DNA from: Adiantum capillus-veneris
Lineage: Eukaryota; Streptophyta; Polypodiopsida; Polypodiales; Pteridaceae
Length of the DNA stretch: 64,000 nt
NCBI GenBank assembly: GCA_014529385.2
Contig: CM043966.1
Location: 91,122,587 to 91,186,586, forward strand
Reading direction: 5' to 3'
Made by a program: the position numbers and the translations under genes. The notes below the pieces were generated by a model, which was given only the letters and a program-made list of their open reading frames with translations, was not told where the DNA came from and searched no databases. Shown here in pieces: positions 1 to 9,996 of this stretch (position 1 is the stretch's first letter; each line of letters begins with the position of its first letter).

Positions 1-80
1 TAGATTGCACCTGTATGAGAAGACCGACACCAGATTGGCCCCTAACTTAGGCGCCCCTTTCGGTATTTCTTTATTGCTTA
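1..80 (-). repeat. Fragment of a TGTCACAA-family LTR
   Basis: Bases about 34-78 read, in reverse, like the conserved block found near 11,780, 16,280, 17,930, 18,880 and 30,390: AAGAAATACCGAAAGGGGCG followed by a GGGGCCAAT-type stretch. Only this short block is shared. Neither LTR end is visible, so it may be a clipped or very divergent copy. Confidence 0.4.
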
Positions 81-1340
81 AAAGAGGGAATAAACGCTGT
101 GGTTCCCTATAAGCTGCCCCGCACAAGCTTGGCTGAATTTCAACTGTTCCGGCCCGATTTTGGCAGCATAACTGCACTAGGACCCTTCATAGTCAGTATT
201 CCCACGCATTGAACGACTTTCCCGACGCATACGGGCACTTTGCAAAACCTGGCGAGAATCTGCAGCACGCTGAATTCTCTGTTTTCAGCCCCGAAAATGC
301 ACCAGATCACCTGTACAGCGGTCCCCTCGCGTCCCCGAACCTCCTGGGGGTATTAGGGACTGTTTAGGGGCAAAACCCTAAACTTGCAAAAATACACAGC
401 AGGCTGTAATTCACTGTTTCGGGCTCCGTTTCGCGTGCCGGTCGCATCCGTAGCAAGTCCTCGAGCTCCCGCACCTGTAGGGCTACTTGCCCTTTGAATC
501 GGACGAGATTTCTGGCGTGAAACCTCTCCGAATTCACCTGTACCTGCGGGGGGATTAGCCGTTAGCTAATCCAGTACCTGTGCAAGAGGCTCTTGCCTCG
601 GCAATCGCGCATGAACCCACACAACTGTACATTGGTCAATTGAAAAGCCCACTAGAGGGGCATAACATACTGCCATAGGGGAGAGAGAGGGCAGTGCGTA
701 GCGTGCAGGGCATCACTCCTGGCACCGCACTGTACATAGAAGGGAAAGCAAGCACTCCATAGCTCTTAACGTGTGATAGGAAACTTGAAAATGAGCTCAC
801 AGCTGAAAATCACGTTTTTGCCTTCTCTATAAGTAGTAAACTGGCCTCAGAGTGCCAAGTGTCACTCATTTGTGCATTTTCTCGCTTTAGACCCTTGGAT
901 CTAAAAATATCTCACCTGCAGCCTCTGTAGACTTGGCCAGAGAGTAACAAAATGATCCCCATGTCAAACTGCACATAATGACGCGAAGACATTTTCAGGT
1001 CCCAAAGTAGAAGTTCCTTAAATTTTAGGAGATGCTGCCGTTGTATCTTTCTAGGTCATCTAACCCCCTTTGTACACTGCAGCCACACCCAGAACTGAAA
1101 TGTAGCCTTTGTAGCAAAGGATTCCACTTTGGTTAGTCAATGACCCCACTTTGGCTAACCATAGTCCTCGTCCAACCTTAGTGCTCTCTTGCCCTCAGGC
1201 CTGGACTCCCTCTGGACAGTTCAACACTAGCTATGCAATGCAGGGCGGTTAGATTTCCCGAGGGGTGTTTCCAAAAAGTGAAAGTAAATAGATAATAAGA
1301 AAGAAATCAACAAAAAGGATAGATAGTAGTCACACGCTGG
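81..1340. other. No gene recognised; decayed intergenic or repeat DNA
   Basis: I see no convincing reading frame, RNA gene or paired repeat ends here. There is a short GA-rich stretch near 680 and several AAACCCTAA-like bits near 370 that are too few to be telomeric. The stretch is probably old repeat sequence. Confidence 0.4.
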
Positions 1341-1343
1341 TGA

Positions 1344-2420
1344 CACATACCTACCGATTCAAGTTGGATTTTAAATGATTCAGTAGGTGTGATTCTTGTT
1401 TTAAAGTTTTTGAACTCTTCAAGAAGCTTTAAGGAGAAATCTTCTCTTTTATGTCTCCAAACTTTTGACTTTACAACACTATACACGAAGCTAAATTTGG
1501 AGGACCTTAAATTTAGAGTGAAGTCTCTTATTTCCAAAGTTTTTGCGTACAAGCTTGAGAAGGATAGGTACGAGGCATTGCTAGTAGAAAAGTCAGCCTT
1601 GAACTTTGACTTCTTATGGTTGAAAAATAAGAATGTAGATGTAGACAAAGGAAGAAGGAGATTCACCAAGATTGTAGATGACATTGACATCATATCTTGG
1701 TTAGATTTTCTTTTGGACAATTTATATATAACCATCGGCGACTCTCTTTTCAAGCAAACAATTGGTATCCCTATGGGCATCAATTGTGCTGTTTTTCTTG
1801 CTAATTTCTATCTTTTTACTTATGAGTTTGATTTTATGGAGCGTCTTGTCCTTGCTAACACTTGCCCCCCAATATTTTTGCACAAGTTATGCAATGTAAG
1901 ACGCTTTGTAGATGATCTTTTTGTCCCTGACGTTCCTTCTTTTCAAGATTTTATGTACTTGAATTCGAGTTCTGTAGGCAGAGGAATTTATACCAAGGAG
2001 TTTTGTGAACTTAATTGTACCACAAATAGTGATTGTTGTGCCTTTTTAGACCGTAAGATTTTTCAGACTTCCTTGGGATTAGAAGTAGATATCTATGATA
2101 AGCGCCTTGAACTAGAATATGCCAATCTAAAAATCATCCGTATGCCTCACATTTCTTCGAACATTTCTCTTTTAGCTAAGTACGGTGTCATTTGCTCTCA
2201 ACTATTTAGATTTTCTCGTCTCTGCTCTAGTAAATCTACTTTTGTTGTTCCATCTTGCCATCTTATTTCTTTACTAGTTGAAAAAGGACACTCATTCAAA
2301 AGAATCATGAAAAACGTTCGTTCATTTTTGCATCGTAATGTTTCTTCTTTTGGAATGTTCAAGATAATCGGTAGTAAATTCAATAGAAGTGGGGAGCTAA
2401 AAAGCCCACTTATTGTTTGA
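1344..2420 (+). CDS. Penelope-like reverse transcriptase fragment
   Basis: The frame is open from a stop at 1341-1343 to 2420. The first GTG is at 1389 and no convincing ATG start is visible, so the 5' end is probably truncated. Translated features fit the Penelope-like RT group: motif A DFTTLYTKLNLED (about 1,470-1,505), motif B QTIGIPMGINCA (about 1,755-1,795) and motif C RRFVDDLF (about 1,900-1,922). A basic C-terminal segment follows, with the SNIS...YGVICSQLFRFSRLCSS pattern typical of this group. Motif C keeps the two catalytic Asp. No GIY-YIG endonuclease follows, so this is either an endonuclease-lacking type or a truncated copy. It differs from the Copia, Ty3 and LINE RTs elsewhere in the window. 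The family call rests on motif order; a group II-like or other RT is less likely. Confidence 0.65.
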   Translation, partial: HIPTDSSWILNDSVGVILVLKFLNSSRSFKEKSSLLCLQTFDFTTLYTKLNLEDLKFRVKSLISKVFAYKLEKDRYEALLVEKSALNFDFLWLKNKNVDVDKGRRRFTKIVDDIDIISWLDFLLDNLYITIGDSLFKQTIGIPMGINCAVFLANFYLFTYEFDFMERLVLANTCPPIFLHKLCNVRRFVDDLFVPDVPSFQDFMYLNSSSVGRGIYTKEFCELNCTTNSDCCAFLDRKIFQTSLGLEVDIYDKRLELEYANLKIIRMPHISSNISLLAKYGVICSQLFRFSRLCSSKSTFVVPSCHLISLLVEKGHSFKRIMKNVRSFLHRNVSSFGMFKIIGSKFNRSGELKSPLIV

Positions 2421-2487
2421 CTTAATAACACCTTATGTTGTTGTTTTGATCTTTAGCGCTTCTAGTATCTTTACTATAGCTTGACAA

Positions 2488-2778
2488 ATGCTAGCCTTTA
2501 TCATGGCTGAGTATGCCCATCACCTTCGGAGGGTGATAGAAACTCAGCTCGTTGGTTTTGTAGAGTACGTTCAAAGAATGAATGACCTCTATATAAACCT
2601 GCACCTACTCTTGGGCACTGACGACGTGAGTAGGGATGTCATAGCTGTTGTCCAAGCTATGCATGATAAAGGTGATAATCTTATTCTTCTTGTTTGGACA
2701 ATCAGCGAAGTTGAGATTACATATTGTCAAGTTTGGTTCTTTGCTCTTCGTAGATTTGTAGTAGTATTCATTTTTTGA
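2488..2778 (+). CDS. Unrecognised short ORF downstream of the Penelope-like RT
   Basis: A 96-codon ATG-started frame lies 67 bp after the RT stop. It shows no recognised domain. Its C-terminal third is hydrophobic and aromatic. It could be 3' sequence of the retroelement that happens to be open. I do not assign a function. Confidence 0.2.
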   Translation: MLAFIMAEYAHHLRRVIETQLVGFVEYVQRMNDLYINLHLLLGTDDVSRDVIAVVQAMHDKGDNLILLVWTISEVEITYCQVWFFALRRFVVVFIF

Positions 2779-2992
2779 TTTAGTATTTAGCTTACTTGAG
2801 GACTTAAGAATGTGTTCCGTTAGAAGTTGTTGTGTGAAGTTTGATTTCTAGGATTAAGTTTTTAAGATGTCTTATCCTTTTTTTTGCTTAAAGTTGAGTA
2901 CTTGTTTTAAGCCAAGTAAGTTGCGTCAACTTATTTTACACATGCCTTTTCTAAAAACATTGTTAAGTTAATAATGTTTTGTTTTATCTAGT

Positions 2993-3072
2993 TTTGTTTC
3001 GTAGCAAACAAAGTGATTTAGTTTGTTTCGTAGCAAACAAAGTGATTTAGTTTGTTTGTTTGTTTGTTTTTG
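2993..3072 (+). repeat. 29-bp tandem duplication followed by (TTTG)n
   Basis: Two exact 29-bp units (2993-3021 and 3022-3050) each contain GTTTGTTTCGTAGCAAACAA, which is an imperfect hairpin (TTTGTTT/AAACAAA). They run into TTTG repeats. They sit in the 3' part of the Penelope-like element region and may be its 3' tail. Confidence 0.6.
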
Positions 3073-3225
3073 TTTTTCTTTTCTTTTCTTGTGTCCCTTG
3101 CGTTTATAGTTTTATGAGTGTTTTATTCCCTCTTATAATTCATGAGTTCTGACTATTTTGAACTTATGAAGGTATATTGGTAATTCCAAAGAGCATACAA
3201 AGCAAGATCGCACTTCCAAAGCTCA

Positions 3226-3735
3226 TTGGAAATTTTACCTTCGTGCTCCGATCCCGAACTTATTAGTGACTCCCACCCGATGTGCGCTCTCGTCATCACC
3301 GCTTATGTCTTACAAGGCATAAGCCAAAAAGATCACTTGCAAGAGGAGGATCCAAGATTTGTTTCGAGTCATTGTTTTTCTCAAAAGCAGTGCCATGAAG
3401 ATGTTGATGTCTATAGCCACCAAGCCACACACTCCAAGGACTTGGCAAGCTTTCAAGAAAATTTTTGCCCGAAGTTATATGGTTTCTGACACTTCCTTTG
3501 GAGTGCAACTCCTGGCAGAGTGGGGTATCTTGAAATGCTTGCCATCGAAATCCTAGCAGATTATAACTTGAAATTTCTCGACATCTCTCAGTGGATGTCT
3601 CTTCACGAGCTAATGACCTTGGAGGTCCGGTGTGATTGCTGTTTTGGGACTACCATCGCCGCCAAAGAAACACTGTCTGTCCAAGAGCTGATGGACTATG
3701 CCGTGTGCGGCTACGACCTTATGGAAGGAATCTAA
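3226..3735 (+). pseudogene. Degenerate gag of host element H
   Basis: Three overlapping frames together align with the better-preserved gag at 12,130-13,100. Shared pieces include TWQAFKKIFARSY (against TLQAFKIVFARSY), LLAEWG, DYNLKFLDIS and QELMDYAVCGYDLMEG. The frames shift near 3,480 and 3,540, so no single protein is encoded. The same LTR-retrotransposon gag core (capsid-like region) is present. H passes directly from this gag into 3' non-coding DNA with no protease, RT or integrase between, so this LTR family looks gag-centred and non-autonomous. The H 5' LTR is not seen upstream; the Penelope-like sequence abuts at about 3,175. Confidence 0.6.
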
Positions 3736-4001
3736 CCCTAATTTTTGGTGCAGGTTATAGGATGTAAAGTGAGTTGACTTTTTGAGCTCGACTGATGTCG
3801 AGATTGCTTTTAAGTTTGAAATCTGTTTAAGAAAGTATTGTTTGAAATTTCTTTGAAATAGATGGTATCTGTTTTGAACTTGTTTTGGTGCCGATTTGAA
3901 ATGTTTGACTCTGGTTTTGATATTGGTTGCCTTGATTGGTGATTCTACTCTCGGGTGGAGTAGTGAGAAATGTTGTTTTGGTATTGTTTGAACCTCGGAA
4001 T
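3736..4001 (+). mobile_element. Host element H, 3' internal region (left piece)
   Basis: The sequence from about 3,800 to 4,000 matches element A at about 13,830-14,005, including GTTTGAACCTCGGAA. It breaks at exactly 4,001/4,002, where the Copia-like LTR begins. The matching right-hand piece resumes at 16,765. The 5 bases before the break are GGAAT and the 5 bases after the inserted element are GGAAC, as expected for a target-site duplication with one later change. Confidence 0.7.
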
Positions 4002-4047
4002 TGTCAAAGTCGATGATGCAGAAGCGTTGAGACCAAGGGGAGTGAGC

Positions 4048-4109
<62 letters not shown>

Positions 4110-4298
4110 GAGAGTCTCCTGAACCAATCAATGAATAACTGAATGTGTATACAATGGAGGCAAGGGGTTGCTTATATAGCAATCCCAATAAATTGCCCTA
4201 CCCAAGACTTTGACAAATAAGTAAAATAAATACCTAAAAGCCAAAGTAAATAATGGGATCACATTGGACAGTTCACTTGAGATGCCTAAATTTTAACA
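4002..4298 (-). repeat. 3' LTR of Copia-like element B
   Basis: It starts TGTCAAAG and ends TTTTAACA, and is the partner of the LTR at 16,444-16,764 (TGTTAAAG...CTTTAATA). The two share the GACCAAGGGGAGTGAGCA block, a long (GA)n tract, the TATACAATGGAGGCAAGGGG block and the right-hand 130 bp. The length difference is mostly the (GA)n tract (about 4,051-4,105 here). On the minus strand the purine run GCAAAGAAGG lies just upstream of the LTR (4,299-4,308), as a polypurine tract should. Confidence 0.7.
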
Positions 4299-4694
4299 CC
4301 TTCTTTGCAGCTCATAGTGGACATCAATGGTGAGACCAAGTCGATGAAGAAGCTACCATGGACATCCTAGCACCAATCGGGATACTGGATACACCTCGGT
4401 GTTGCTCTCCTCAACTTTGTACCTGAAACTAATGCCATCTTGAGCATCCGCTGCCTTTGTAGAAACTTTGAACTGTAGACCATATTACGTCCAATAATTC
4501 CCATTCGTGAACTGTGAACACATCACGTCCAAAATATAAAACTCAAAGATATGAACTGTTGGAACACATCCTGTCCATAATCTGACCAACAACAATGGAT
4601 TGGTGTACCCATCCATAGTGTCTTAGATGTACGATTGGTTCCTTGCCAGATGCATGTGCATTGAACTTCGACCTACGGGTCCAAAGACCAATAA
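4299..4694. other. Element B interior, left piece; no gene recognised
   Basis: This lies between the B 3' LTR and the insertion point of Copia C. I see no reading frame with a known domain. Repeated short phrases such as GAACTGTxGAxCACATC (about 4,505-4,530 and 4,555-4,575) suggest local duplication. Confidence 0.4.
4690..4694 (+). repeat. Target-site duplication of Copia C (left)
   Basis: AATAA here is repeated exactly at 9,992-9,996, directly outside the two 281-bp LTRs. A 5-bp duplication is the usual size for Copia integrase. Confidence 0.85.
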
Positions 4695-4975
4695 TGTGGG
4701 GGAGCAGGAGAGAGAGCCCACTTGCTGTCCTATGCAATGAGAGTGAAGGAGAAGGGGAGAGAGGCGCTGAAGATGCACACGCAGGGAAAGGCGTGAGAGA
4801 GAGAGAGAGCTCGTTGGATTTTTGGGAAAAAGCCACGCTACATATCTTTTGGGCTTCACATTTGAGTATATGAGTAAGTGACTAGGGGGCCATTCACACT
4901 TGGGCCCCCTCACTTATAAGTCTTTTAACTTATAAGTTAGTAAATACAAGGCACTTAGGCCTTTATTCCCTAACA
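4695..4975 (-). repeat. 3' LTR of Copia C
   Basis: It is 281 bp with TGT...ACA ends. It contains two ACTTATAAGT palindromes (4,911-4,938 area) that could provide a TATA-like element on the minus strand, plus a short GA-repeat near 4,795-4,810. It differs from the other LTR only at 4,780, a CpG here that is TpG in the other copy. Confidence 0.95.
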
Positions 4976-4985
4976 ACCTCCCACC
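4976..4985 (-). promoter_or_regulatory. Polypurine tract of Copia C
   Basis: On the minus strand this reads GGTGGGAGGT immediately before the 3' LTR. That is the expected place and composition for the plus-strand DNA primer in reverse transcription. Confidence 0.8.
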
Positions 4986-5054
4986 TAAAGGCAATGTACC
5001 TTGGGAGATCAAAGAATCAACTAACTATGATACATCAGCTGATCATGCACTTAC

Positions 5055-8000
5055 TCATCCAACACTCATCATCTGACGGCAATATGCAAACCGCTCTGCT
5101 GGAAGACTCTTGGTCAAAAGATCTGCAGGATTGTCATCTGTGTGCACCTTGACAAGTGTAATGCTCTTGTCATCAAGCACACTCCTGATAAAATGATACT
5201 TCACCTCTATGTGCTTTGTCTTGGCATGAAAAACAGGATTCCTTGCAAGCATAATAGCACTCTGACTATCACAGTGTAGCACAGGAACCGGTGACTTAAT
5301 GCCAAGCTCTTCTACCAAATGCATGAGCCACAAAGCTTCTTTGCATGCCTCAGTGGCAGCCACATACTCAGCCTCAGTGGTAGACGAAGCAACACAGTTT
5401 TGCAGTCTAGAAATCCAAGAAACTGCACCTCCTGTGAATGTAAACACATATCCAGAGGTAGACTTCCTGCAATCTGGATGTCCAGCAAAATCTGCATCTG
5501 TAAAGCCATGCACAGATGTCTCACTCTTCCCAAAACAAATGCACAAGTCTTTAGTGCCTTTCAAGTATCTCAAGATACATTTCACTGCTTCCCAATGCTT
5601 TTTGCCAGGATTGCTCATGTACCTGCTTACCACTCCCACCGCAAATGCAATGTCCGGGCGTGTAGCAACCATAGCATACATCAAACTGCCAACGACTGAT
5701 GCATAAGGAATCTTGGCCATTTCAGCCCGCATATCATCTGTGTTTGGGCAGTCATGTGCAGTCAGTTTTACATATGGAGGCAGCGGAGTACCAAGTGCCT
5801 TTCCCCCATCCATATGAAAACGATGTAGCACCTTATTGACATAATCTCGTTGAGATAGATACAGACATCTGTTGGTTCTATCTCGAGAGATACGCATGCC
5901 CAAAATATGATTAGCATCACCAAGATCCTTCATGTCAAAGCGATTCTTTAAGCTTTGCTGTAATGCATCCAACTCCGTGACATTTTTACCCGCAATAAGC
6001 ATGTCATCAACATACAAAATCAGCAATAGAAGAGATCCATCACTTGCCGTTTTGATATACAAACAGTGATCAGAATTACTTCTTTTGTATCCTTGAGACC
6101 TCATGAATGTATCAAACTTGTGATACCATGCACGGGGAGACTGTTTCAAACCATACAAGCTCTTCAAGAGTCTACATACTTTCTTCTCTTGCCCCTTTGA
6201 CACAAAACCTTCTGGCTGCATCATATAGATCATCTCAAGCAAATCGCCATGCAAAAACGCTGTTTTGACATCCATTTGCTTTAACTCCATATCTTCAGAA
6301 GCAACCAGGCCTAAAACAAGACGTAATGTGGCAAGCTTTACAACAGGAGAAAAAATCTCATCAAAATCCACACCATGCTTTTGCTTGTACCCTTTAGCAA
6401 CCAAACGTGCTTTGTATTTAGAAGAAGCATCAGATGTGACCTTGGTCTTGTAAACCCATTTACATGGCAGAGCCTTATGCCCTTTAGGCAAATCAACCAA
6501 GTCCCATGTATGGTTTTTCTCCAAAGACTGCATTTCCGAAACCATTGCTTTGAACCATTTCTTACTGTCTTCACGTTGCATAGCCTCTTGATAGCAAGAC
6601 GGCTCACCACAATCAGTAAGCATGACATAGTCCAAAGACGGTTCATATCTATCGGGGGGCCTTGTCACCCGAGTAGATCTACGCACCCAATGATCCATAA
6701 CAGGTGGATTTTCAGCCTGTAAATCATCAAAAACAGCAGGCTGTTCAGCCGGTTGCATCGCAACAACGGGCGGTCTAGGAGCATCAACCTGTTCCCCTAC
6801 CTGTGGTGCATCAATGGCAACTTGTTGGGGCTGATTTTCAGCAGCTAATGGCTGATTTTCAGCACCATTTTCAGCATGTAAAGGCTGCTGAACATTGGGC
6901 CTTCTTGGCTGTCCATATGTAACATCTTCACGAAAAACAACCCGGCGCACTTCCTCGACCTTTGTGGGCTGTTTGTGCATGCAATTCTCATTGAAGATGA
7001 CATCATTGCTGCGTATGATTTTCCGTAATGCGGGATCCCATAATCTATACCCCATTTCACCATCCTCACCATATCCTAGGAAAATGCATTTATGAGACTT
7101 TGGTTCTAGTTTGGTGCGCAGTTCACTCCGGATGTGAACATAGGCCTCACAACCAAACACTCTTAAATGTGCATATGAGGGTGGCTTGCCAGACCACAAC
7201 TCCTCAGGCACCTTTCCACCCAAAGCCTTGCTAGGTGAGCGATTAATCAAGTGAATAGCTGTTTGCACAGCTTCTGCCCAAAAACCATGAGGTAATGCAG
7301 CATGTGACAGCATACTCCGAACTTTCTCTTGGATAGTCCGGTTCAACCTCTCTGCAACTCCATTCTGAGAGGGATTAAAAGGAGCCGTGAGCTCTCTTTT
7401 AATACCTTTAGTAGTACAAAAGTCAATAAATGCTTTTGATACATACTCCCCCCCATTGTTTGAGCGCAAAGACCTAAGCTTCTTGTCAGTTTGATTCTCA
7501 ACAAACGCAAGAAACTTCTTGAAAGTATCCAAAACATCGCTCTTAGCACGTATTGGATATACCCACACCTTACGTGTAGCATCATCGATAAACGAGACAA
7601 AATATTTCTTTCCCCCTAAGGACAACTGTGGCATTTCACATACATCGGAATGCACTAAGTCTAACCTGTCAGACTTCAAAGAAATAGACCTTTTGTGCGG
7701 TGTTTGACTGTGCTTACCATAAATACAATGCTCACAATGAGAAAAATCAGTATACCTCAAACACGGCAAATAACCACAACGAGACAGAGTTTCCATTCCT
7801 CTTTTACTCATGTGTCCCAACCGGCCATGCCACAAAGAAACACTTGGCTGCTCGGTTACGGCGACAACATGGTCACGCACACTAGATACATGCAAAGGAT
7901 ACAAAGTGTCCGATTTACAACCCTTGGCTACAATCCGGGCCCCTTTACAAATTTTCCACTTGCTATCACCAAAAGTGGTGTGGTAGCCTGCATCATCTAG

Positions 8001-9155
8001 CTGCCCTGTACTAATCAAACTCTTCTTGAGTTGTGGCACATGACGCACTTTGTGCAAAACAAAAGTCATACCATCAGCAAAGGAAAACTGGACATTGCCA
8101 ATACCTGCAATGTCACATGCATAGTTGTCTCCCAAATAAACAGTGCCCTGCACCTCACCTGAGTACTGTGTAAACCAATCCCTATGAGGTGTTACATGAA
8201 AGGAGGCACCTGAATCAAGAATCCAAGTATGCATGTCCACATCAGAACCCATAGCAAGGGTATATGCATCCACAGAAGAGGCATTGAGTACATCAGTGCT
8301 GCTGTCACTGTCACAACTACTAGCAACATTGATTTCCTCAATCAACACAGTGCTCTTCTTGGCATTTCCCTTGTCCTTTGCATCAGTTTCAGCACCCTTG
8401 TTCTTCTCTTTCTTCCACTCATAGCATTCCCGTTTATAATGCCCTTTCTTTCCACAATGATGACACACAACATCTTTCCTACGAGATTTGCTGCGTGCCC
8501 TGTCCTTATTGTCATATTTCTCCCTCTGTTGAGACCTGCCTCTCAAGTGCAATGCATTAGAAGACCCACCTGTGGTGTTCTTCCTGTTCATCTCTTCCAT
8601 CAAGAGAGAACTCTCTACATCTGCATACTTAAGTGACGCACTTGAGTTACTAAGAGCTGTCCGGAATACATCCCAACTCTCGGGCAATGTGCATAGCAGA
8701 AGAGTAGCTTTGAACTCCTCATCAATCGTGAATTTCAGCTCTGTCAGTTGGCTGAAAATAGAATTGAATTCATTGAGGTGCACTGACATGTGCGTGCCCT
8801 CCTTCATGCGGAGATCCATAAGCTTCTTAAGCCAATACACTTTACTGGCAGCACTCTGCTGTGCATACAACTCGTCTAAACGCTTCCACATGCCCCATGC
8901 TGTCTGCTCATTCTCTACATTGAAGAGTAAATTGTCAGACACCGAAAGCATGATCGTGGAGCGAGCCAACTCGTCCACTTCTTCCCATTCTTCAACCTCC
9001 ATATCAACCGGTTTCACACCCTGTAACTTAATAGGTTTCGCCTGTTTCTTCTGCAACATCACATTATAACATTGCTTCTTCCATATAGCAAAGTTATGGG
9101 CACCTTCAAGCTTGCGAATGTGCAACAAATTGCCACTTTCACTGCTAGAAGCCAT
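5055..9155 (-). CDS. Copia gag-pol polyprotein
   Basis: The 1,366-codon frame is uninterrupted from ATG at 9155; a longer frame begins five codons upstream at a non-ATG. Domains in order: UBN2-type gag; CCHC zinc knuckle CHHCGKKGHYKREC (from residue 231); aspartic protease with DSGAS (Asp 314); pre-integrase WHGRLGH segment; integrase core with HSDVC and GVAERLNRT; RT with KQMDVKTAFLHGDL and LYVDDM (YVDD at 1048-1051); RNase H with FTDADFAG, TEAEY and HCDSQSA. This makes all proteins for particle assembly, cDNA synthesis and insertion of a Copia element. The odd point is at residue 566 (codon 7458-7460). The second catalytic Asp of the integrase D-D-E triad is Asn (LRSNNGGEY where the family has LRSDNGGEY), so the integrase is expected to be inactive unless supplied in trans. 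Everything else looks intact. Confidence 0.96.
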   Translation of the reverse strand: MASSSESGNLLHIRKLEGAHNFAIWKKQCYNVMLQKKQAKPIKLQGVKPVDMEVEEWEEVDELARSTIMLSVSDNLLFNVENEQTAWGMWKRLDELYAQQSAASKVYWLKKLMDLRMKEGTHMSVHLNEFNSIFSQLTELKFTIDEEFKATLLLCTLPESWDVFRTALSNSSASLKYADVESSLLMEEMNRKNTTGGSSNALHLRGRSQQREKYDNKDRARSKSRRKDVVCHHCGKKGHYKRECYEWKKEKNKGAETDAKDKGNAKKSTVLIEEINVASSCDSDSSTDVLNASSVDAYTLAMGSDVDMHTWILDSGASFHVTPHRDWFTQYSGEVQGTVYLGDNYACDIAGIGNVQFSFADGMTFVLHKVRHVPQLKKSLISTGQLDDAGYHTTFGDSKWKICKGARIVAKGCKSDTLYPLHVSSVRDHVVAVTEQPSVSLWHGRLGHMSKRGMETLSRCGYLPCLRYTDFSHCEHCIYGKHSQTPHKRSISLKSDRLDLVHSDVCEMPQLSLGGKKYFVSFIDDATRKVWVYPIRAKSDVLDTFKKFLAFVENQTDKKLRSLRSNNGGEYVSKAFIDFCTTKGIKRELTAPFNPSQNGVAERLNRTIQEKVRSMLSHAALPHGFWAEAVQTAIHLINRSPSKALGGKVPEELWSGKPPSYAHLRVFGCEAYVHIRSELRTKLEPKSHKCIFLGYGEDGEMGYRLWDPALRKIIRSNDVIFNENCMHKQPTKVEEVRRVVFREDVTYGQPRRPNVQQPLHAENGAENQPLAAENQPQQVAIDAPQVGEQVDAPRPPVVAMQPAEQPAVFDDLQAENPPVMDHWVRRSTRVTRPPDRYEPSLDYVMLTDCGEPSCYQEAMQREDSKKWFKAMVSEMQSLEKNHTWDLVDLPKGHKALPCKWVYKTKVTSDASSKYKARLVAKGYKQKHGVDFDEIFSPVVKLATLRLVLGLVASEDMELKQMDVKTAFLHGDLLEMIYMMQPEGFVSKGQEKKVCRLLKSLYGLKQSPRAWYHKFDTFMRSQGYKRSNSDHCLYIKTASDGSLLLLILYVDDMLIAGKNVTELDALQQSLKNRFDMKDLGDANHILGMRISRDRTNRCLYLSQRDYVNKVLHRFHMDGGKALGTPLPPYVKLTAHDCPNTDDMRAEMAKIPYASVVGSLMYAMVATRPDIAFAVGVVSRYMSNPGKKHWEAVKCILRYLKGTKDLCICFGKSETSVHGFTDADFAGHPDCRKSTSGYVFTFTGGAVSWISRLQNCVASSTTEAEYVAATEACKEALWLMHLVEELGIKSPVPVLHCDSQSAIMLARNPVFHAKTKHIEVKYHFIRSVLDDKSITLVKVHTDDNPADLLTKSLPAERFAYCRQMMSVG

Positions 9156-9696
9156 TCTGGGTGATTGCAAACACTGAAACCCTGTTTTGCCGACCTAAAC
9201 ACGCCCAAATGTGCGCAATCGGGCAAAAAACAGCTTGCTGTTACAGAAAAACAGCGAGCAAATTTCACGCGAAATCACCCCAAAACGGCGTACATTCACT
9301 GCCAAACCCTTACCAAAGGTTTCCACAAGGTGTATACATCATTTGCTTGCTGAAATTCCCTGTTTTAGGGCAAAAATCAGACCTGTAAACACCTGTTTTG
9401 CTGAATTTTCAGAACCTCGTTGGTGGAAACACCTGTAAGATTGACCTGTGAGACTTGCCCTAATGAAATTGCATCAAATTGACCCCGAAATTGGTCAATT
9501 TCAGCAGAAATAGGCTGCTGTTCGCCAGTTTTTGAAACCCTAATTTTGGGGAAACTGTCACCGGAGGTCGATTCTACACGGTGAGAGGATCCCTTCGCGA
9601 CAGAGTTGATCGAAAACGGTTGAATATCCTTCCCGCAGCGAGCAAAAACAGAATTCTGATCTGTGTTGCGAAGATGGCTCTCTTGGAAACCCTAAA
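9156..9696 (-). other. Untranslated leader of Copia C
   Basis: About 540 bp separate the primer-binding site from the gag ATG. It is rich in upstream short frames, with no recognised domain. This is the normal place for packaging and dimerisation signals, but I cannot point to one. Confidence 0.6.
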
Positions 9697-9708
9697 GCTC
9701 TGATACCA
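9697..9708 (-). promoter_or_regulatory. Primer-binding site of Copia C
   Basis: On the minus strand this is TGGTATCAGAGC, the common plant LTR-retrotransposon site matching the 3' end of initiator tRNA-Met. It lies two bases inside the 5' LTR. Confidence 0.92.
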
Positions 9709-9710
9709 TG

Positions 9711-9991
9711 TGTGGGGGAGCAGGAGAGAGAGCCCACTTGCTGTCCTATGCAATGAGAGTGAAGGAGAAGGGGAGAGAGGCGCTGAAGATGCACATGCAG
9801 GGAAAGGCGTGAGAGAGAGAGAGAGCTCGTTGGATTTTTGGGAAAAAGCCACGCTACATATCTTTTGGGCTTCACATTTGAGTATATGAGTAAGTGACTA
9901 GGGGGCCATTCACACTTGGGCCCCCTCACTTATAAGTCTTTTAACTTATAAGTTAGTAAATACAAGGCACTTAGGCCTTTATTCCCTAACA
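9711..9991 (-). repeat. 5' LTR of Copia C
   Basis: It is 281 bp and identical to 4,695-4,975 apart from T at 9,796. The right-hand target duplication AATAA follows at 9,992-9,996. It should contain the promoter for the minus-strand element transcript. Confidence 0.95.
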
Positions 9992-9996
9992 AATAA

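Larger units (their letters stand above)
4695..9991 (-). mobile_element. Complete young Ty1/Copia retrotransposon C
   Basis: The 5,297-bp element has two 281-bp LTRs (4,695-4,975 and 9,711-9,991) that begin TGTGGGGG and end CCCTAACA as read on the plus strand. They differ at one base only (C at 4,780, T at 9,796). AATAA duplications flank it. It carries a primer-binding site (9,697-9,708), one open 1,366-codon gag-pol gene and a polypurine tract (4,976-4,985). Near-identical LTRs mean recent insertion, later than elements A, B and H around it. It is inserted into the interior of element B. Confidence 0.95.

Noticed and set aside
370-390. Telomere repeat
   Set aside because: Only one or two CCCTAAA-like units occur; no array.
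3610-4188. Ser-Leu-rich proteins at GA/CT tracts (also near 16,500, 18,000, 25,000 and 44,000)
   Set aside because: Dinucleotide repeats stay open in every frame; there is no domain or conservation.
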